Shown piece by piece: positions 60,947 to 64,000 of a stretch of DNA of 64,000 nt (position 1 is the first letter of the stretch; every line of letters begins with the position of its first letter). The stretch is from Roseiarcus sp050012775 (lineage in GTDB: Bacteria; Pseudomonadota; Alphaproteobacteria; Rhizobiales; Beijerinckiaceae). The notes beneath the pieces are model-generated. The model did not search any database and was not told the origin of the DNA. It saw only the letters and a list, made by a program, of their open reading frames with translations. The stretch covers positions 1 through 64,000 of the forward strand of contig JBEKGN010000012.1 of NCBI GenBank assembly GCA_050012775.1, in the 5' to 3' direction. Both the position numbers and the translations under genes were made by a program.

Positions 60947-62068
60947 TCACCCTTGATTGGCGTTCGGTTTTGGCGACGCAAGCTCGACCAGACAATTGCG
61001 CCCCTTGGACGCCGCGATTACGCGCGAGCCGATCGCACGGACCGAGGTTACGCCGTGAATTCGCCCGTCCACGCGGCTGTGCAGACTCTCGGTCGCCTCG
61101 CCCTCCGCATTGAGGCGCGCGACCAGGCCATAGGAGCGCGCCGGGGCCCAGGGTTTCTGTATGCCGAGTTTCTTGATGCGCCCGATTTGCGTCGGCTCGC
61201 GATAATTGAAGCGCCCGTCTAGGGTTGGGCCGATCCACAGGTCCGGCGGAACCGTTTTCATCATCGCCTCGCAAAAGTCGCGCTCACGAAGCACGAATTC
61301 CGTGAGCTGCGTGCGCAGGCCGAAGAAGGCCATCCAGTAGTCGCCGGCGGCGCCGCGCGAAATTCGCGCGGGATAGCCGGCGTAATTCTTGACGATGATT
61401 CGGCGACGGTCATTCGAGCGCGATACGGCGGACAAACTGTGCGTCCACGACTCGCAAAACCACACTTCGCCGTCGTCATGAGTGACGACGGCCCCCGATG
61501 GCCAAGCAAGTCCGTCGGCGCAGACACGGGCGGCGCCCAACTGCGGGTCGCATGCAATCAAGCGTCCGGAGGGCGCGCGATTTTGCATGAGATCGGCGAG
61601 CCAAAGGTCGGGCGTGTTCGCGCGCGAGCCTTCGGTGACGTAGATCGTTCCGTCGTTGGCTACGGTCACCGAGGTGGGGCAGGCCAGAGGCGCGCCCGCC
61701 GCCGTTTCCAGCCATCCGAGCGCCTCGCCGCCGCTCGATAGCGAGCAGAGGCCGCGGCCAGAGACGCAAGCGAGCAGGCGGCCGTCGGTCGTCCAGGCGA
61801 GCCCGCCGACCGAAGCCGGCAGGCGAGCGAACTGGGCGCGCTCGGCATAGTCCGATCCTATGCAACGCCAAATCGTGTCGCCGCTCGACACGTAGAGCGC
61901 GCCGTCCGGCCCCAACGCCGTGTCGTCGGGTCGCGCGATCTCGCTTCCGAGTTCGCGCGCCTCGTCGAGCCGTTGGTTGGGGGAAAACGCGCCGTCGAGC
62001 ACCGGGATGACGTGGATCTCGCGGTTGGGAAACAGGACGCGGTCGATGACGTCTCTGACCAGGGACAT
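60947..62068 (-). CDS. SMP-30/strictosidine-synthase-type beta-propeller
   Basis: This 373-residue six-bladed propeller has IARPDDTALGPDGALYVSSG, CPTSVTVANDGTIYVTEG, LAWPSGAVVTHDDGEVWFCE, GYPARISRGAAGDYWMAFFG and a closing VTSVRAIGSRVIAASKGRN. No signal peptide is seen. The family holds Ca2+-dependent lactonases, arylesterases and strictosidine synthases. It is a diverged paralogue of the propeller part of the next gene and overlaps it by one base (TAATG). Acidic metal ligands cannot be assigned with certainty by eye. Confidence 0.8.
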   Translation of the reverse strand: MSLVRDVIDRVLFPNREIHVIPVLDGAFSPNQRLDEARELGSEIARPDDTALGPDGALYVSSGDTIWRCIGSDYAERAQFARLPASVGGLAWTTDGRLLACVSGRGLCSLSSGGEALGWLETAAGAPLACPTSVTVANDGTIYVTEGSRANTPDLWLADLMQNRAPSGRLIACDPQLGAARVCADGLAWPSGAVVTHDDGEVWFCESWTHSLSAVSRSNDRRRIIVKNYAGYPARISRGAAGDYWMAFFGLRTQLTEFVLRERDFCEAMMKTVPPDLWIGPTLDGRFNYREPTQIGRIKKLGIQKPWAPARSYGLVARLNAEGEATESLHSRVDGRIHGVTSVRAIGSRVIAASKGRNCLVELASPKPNANQG

Positions 62069-64000
62069 TACTTCGCTCCTCCCCAGTAGGAGTTCCACGC
62101 CTGCCAGTTCGGGTCGGCTCCGGGAAGGGCGATGCGCCCGATGCGATTGTTTTCGAGCCCGCCGATATAGAGATGGCCCTTGTGCTCGCGCACGGACGTG
62201 ATCGACGGATGCGATTTGCCGCCCGGGTCCCAGAGCGATTCGCTCACCACGCCGTTGTCGTCGAACTTGATGACGCAGCCGTAGTTGATGCCGGGACAGA
62301 GCCATTCGTCGGGCGGAATCTGCTTGACCATACGGGTGCGGAAGCCGGGATTGGCCATCGCGAGGTCGTAGACCGGCGAGCGGAGCCCGACGAAGGCCAG
62401 CCAGTACTTGCCGTCCGACGCGCGATTGATGTTGTCGCAATAGCCCGGCAAATTGTCGATCAGAAGCTCGCAAGTGCCGGCCTTTTCGGTTGCGATCCAG
62501 TAGCGGTAGACCCGGCAGAGCCAGGTGCTCGCCCAAAGCACCGAGGCGCCGTCGTGCGACACGCACACGCCGTTGGGAAAGGTGAGGTTCTTGAGAACGG
62601 TTCGCGTCACGCCGGTCTTGGGGTCATGGCATATGAGGCGCCCGTTGCCGCGGCCCTCGAAACCGTCGAGCGCCCAGTCGGAGAGTTCATAGCGCGTCGT
62701 CGCTTCGCTGAAATAGATCTTGCCGTCGGGCGCCACGTCGAGGTCGTCGGCCAAATAGAGACGCGAATCGTCCTTGAGGCGGGTCCAGGTGCGGTTGGTT
62801 CGATCGGTCACCTTGAAGACGGTTCGATCGGGCTTCACGCCATAGACGCCCATGCCGGCGATGCACACGAGGAGGTTCTCGTCGCGATCGAAGGCGAGAC
62901 CGAGCGGTCGCCCGCCGATGCGCGCGAATTCCTCGCGCACGGCGTAGTCGGGCGCGTTGAAGCGGATGATCGAGCCGTTGCGGTTGACGGTATAGAGATT
63001 GTCGCGGCGGTCGAGGATGACGTCTTCCGGTCCCTCGATCCGGTCGAGCGCGATCGGCTCGGCGTCACGAAGACGATCGTTCTCGGCGAAGGGCGTGCCG
63101 CTGTCGCGCGCGATCGAGGGCGGCGGCTCGAAGTCGACCCAGCTCGGAACGACGTAGATCTTGTGCAGCATCTTGCCCTTGTTCTTGACCCACTTCACGT
63201 TGAAGCCGACCGCGACGAGCAGAATGATGCCGATGATCGCGGTGGTCAGATTGCCGGCGGTGCCGAGTTGCACGAGGCCGCTGATCAACATGAAGATGAT
63301 CGCCGCTCCCATCAGCGCGCGCGCGATGGTTCCGCGCCCGCCCGCCAGGCTGATGCCGCCGAGGACCACGGCGGCGAGCGCGTTGATTTCCCAACCGACG
63401 CCGGTGTCGGTTCCCGAGCTGTTCTGGCGCGCGGCGTAGAAGATGCCGGCGAGCGCCGTCAGCGCGCCCGAAATGACGTAGGCCGAGAACAAGGCGCGCT
63501 TGACGTTGACGCCCGCGTGGCGCGCAGCCTTTCGACTGGAGCCGACCGCCATGATGTGCACGCCCGGCCTCACGCGCGTGAGGTAGAAATGCGTCGCGAT
63601 CCCGATCACGACCAGAACCGCCATGTTGGTGGGAATGCCGAGGATTGTGCCCGACCCCATGAAGTCCCAGACCGAGTTGTCGCTGTTGATGCTCGCAAGC
63701 TCGTCGGTATAGGCGGCGGTGAGTTTGTTGTACGCCGCGCGGACGATGATCAGGACGACCAGCGTGGTCAGGAACGGGCGCGTTTTGCCGTAGGCGATCA
63801 TGCCGCCGTTGACCGCGCCCATCAGAGCGCCGAACGCCAGCACCATAACGATCATGATGGGCAGCGGCCAATTGAGAATCTGGAAGAAATAGAGCGCGAG
63901 AAAATTCGACATCGCGAAAACGGAGCCGACCGAGAGGTCGATGCCGCCCGAGAGCACCGCGAAGGCCATGGCGATCGCCACCAGACCCTGCTCGGCGAAG
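62068..64000 (-). CDS. ABC permease fused to SMP-30-type propeller, 5' end outside window
   Basis: At least 643 residues are visible. The first roughly 275 are an RbsC-type permease (GGIDLSVGSVFAMSNFLALY, RPFLTTLVVLIIVRAAY, AVVLGGISLAGGRGTIARAL). After a linker (HKIYVVPSWVDFEPPPS) a complete six-bladed propeller follows: EGPEDVILDRRDNLYTVNRN, LYLADDLDVAPDGKIYFSEA, NGVCVSHDGASVLWAST, GYCDNINRASDGKYWLAFVG and SITSVREHKGHLYIGGLENN. The frame is continuous and runs past the window end. The propeller follows the last permease helix, and its side of the membrane depends on topology. The fusion couples import with a lactonase-like or ligand-binding domain. Confidence 0.88.
   Translation of the reverse strand, partial: FAEQGLVAIAMAFAVLSGGIDLSVGSVFAMSNFLALYFFQILNWPLPIMIVMVLAFGALMGAVNGGMIAYGKTRPFLTTLVVLIIVRAAYNKLTAAYTDELASINSDNSVWDFMGSGTILGIPTNMAVLVVIGIATHFYLTRVRPGVHIMAVGSSRKAARHAGVNVKRALFSAYVISGALTALAGIFYAARQNSSGTDTGVGWEINALAAVVLGGISLAGGRGTIARALMGAAIIFMLISGLVQLGTAGNLTTAIIGIILLVAVGFNVKWVKNKGKMLHKIYVVPSWVDFEPPPSIARDSGTPFAENDRLRDAEPIALDRIEGPEDVILDRRDNLYTVNRNGSIIRFNAPDYAVREEFARIGGRPLGLAFDRDENLLVCIAGMGVYGVKPDRTVFKVTDRTNRTWTRLKDDSRLYLADDLDVAPDGKIYFSEATTRYELSDWALDGFEGRGNGRLICHDPKTGVTRTVLKNLTFPNGVCVSHDGASVLWASTWLCRVYRYWIATEKAGTCELLIDNLPGYCDNINRASDGKYWLAFVGLRSPVYDLAMANPGFRTRMVKQIPPDEWLCPGINYGCVIKFDDNGVVSESLWDPGGKSHPSITSVREHKGHLYIGGLENNRIGRIALPGADPNWQAWNSYWGGAK

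Overview
The window is 64 kb of GC-rich DNA. The gene set and gene order point to an alphaproteobacterium of the Hyphomicrobiales (Rhizobiales). Supporting features are the order dsbA-like gene, smc; the cysteine operon DUF2849, cysI, cysH, DUF934; several BrnTA pairs; a sugar-permease/SMP-30 fusion; and Bradyrhizobium-like intergenic palindromes of the CGTCATGGCCGG type. I cannot fix the genus. Most genes are packed on either strand with ATGA or TGATG overlaps. A few AT-richer stretches (about 3.9-4.1, 23.4-26.3 and 35.3-35.5 kb) stand out; the first two also carry remnants of mobile elements.

Layout. 0-6 kb: a TPR-repeat protein cut by the window edge, a polytopic membrane protein, an IS110-type transposase remnant and a lone DpgC-like dioxygenase. 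6.3-9 kb (minus): DUF971 protein, Mrp/ApbC ATPase and a TrpD-like phosphoribosyltransferase. 9.3-20.7 kb (plus): a long nitrogen-scavenging cluster made of a BMP-type ABC transporter, a biuret-hydrolase-like enzyme, a second cysteine hydrolase, AtzG/AtzE-like subunits, an MTHFS-fold protein, an HpxZ/AtzH-like protein, an amidohydrolase and a 2OG-Fe(II) oxygenase. A good sigma-54 promoter match sits ahead of it. 20.9-22.3 kb: class IV aminotransferase and a ModE-type regulator. 22.4-26.5 kb: an accessory island with TIGR02391 (Ymh), DUF2971 and HEPN-like genes, a recombinase remnant and unusual TTGGAAA repeats.

26.5-42.2 kb is mostly housekeeping: smc, dsbA-like, rplS, CDGSH protein, priA, the sulfate-assimilation operon, rmuC, def and ppk2. 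Two brnTA modules are interspersed; the toxin of one is frameshifted inside a four-base repeat. 42.2-50.9 kb carries the potassium system: kdpFABC on minus with an extra 27-residue membrane peptide, and kdpDE divergent on plus. Two mirrored CATAAGG-N4-CGTAAGG sites lie between them. 50.8-52.7 kb: msrA, a small membrane protein, tRNA-Ser(GGA) and a PemK/MazE-like toxin-antitoxin pair.

53.2-64 kb (all minus) is a catabolic block: APH-type kinase, SDR, ACAD11-like dehydrogenase, acyl-CoA ligase, an internally deleted 3-hydroxyacyl-CoA dehydrogenase, a FadR-type regulator, an RbsA-type ATPase, a stand-alone SMP-30/strictosidine-synthase-type beta-propeller and a permease-propeller fusion that runs off the end. 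The kinase/SDR/ACAD/ligase set matches the parts list of the levulinate (Lva) 4-hydroxyacyl-CoA route. With two lactonase-like propellers and an importer alongside, I infer a pathway for gamma-lactones or 4-hydroxy/4-oxo acids. This is the best candidate here for an undescribed system, followed by the biuret/triuret-type cluster.
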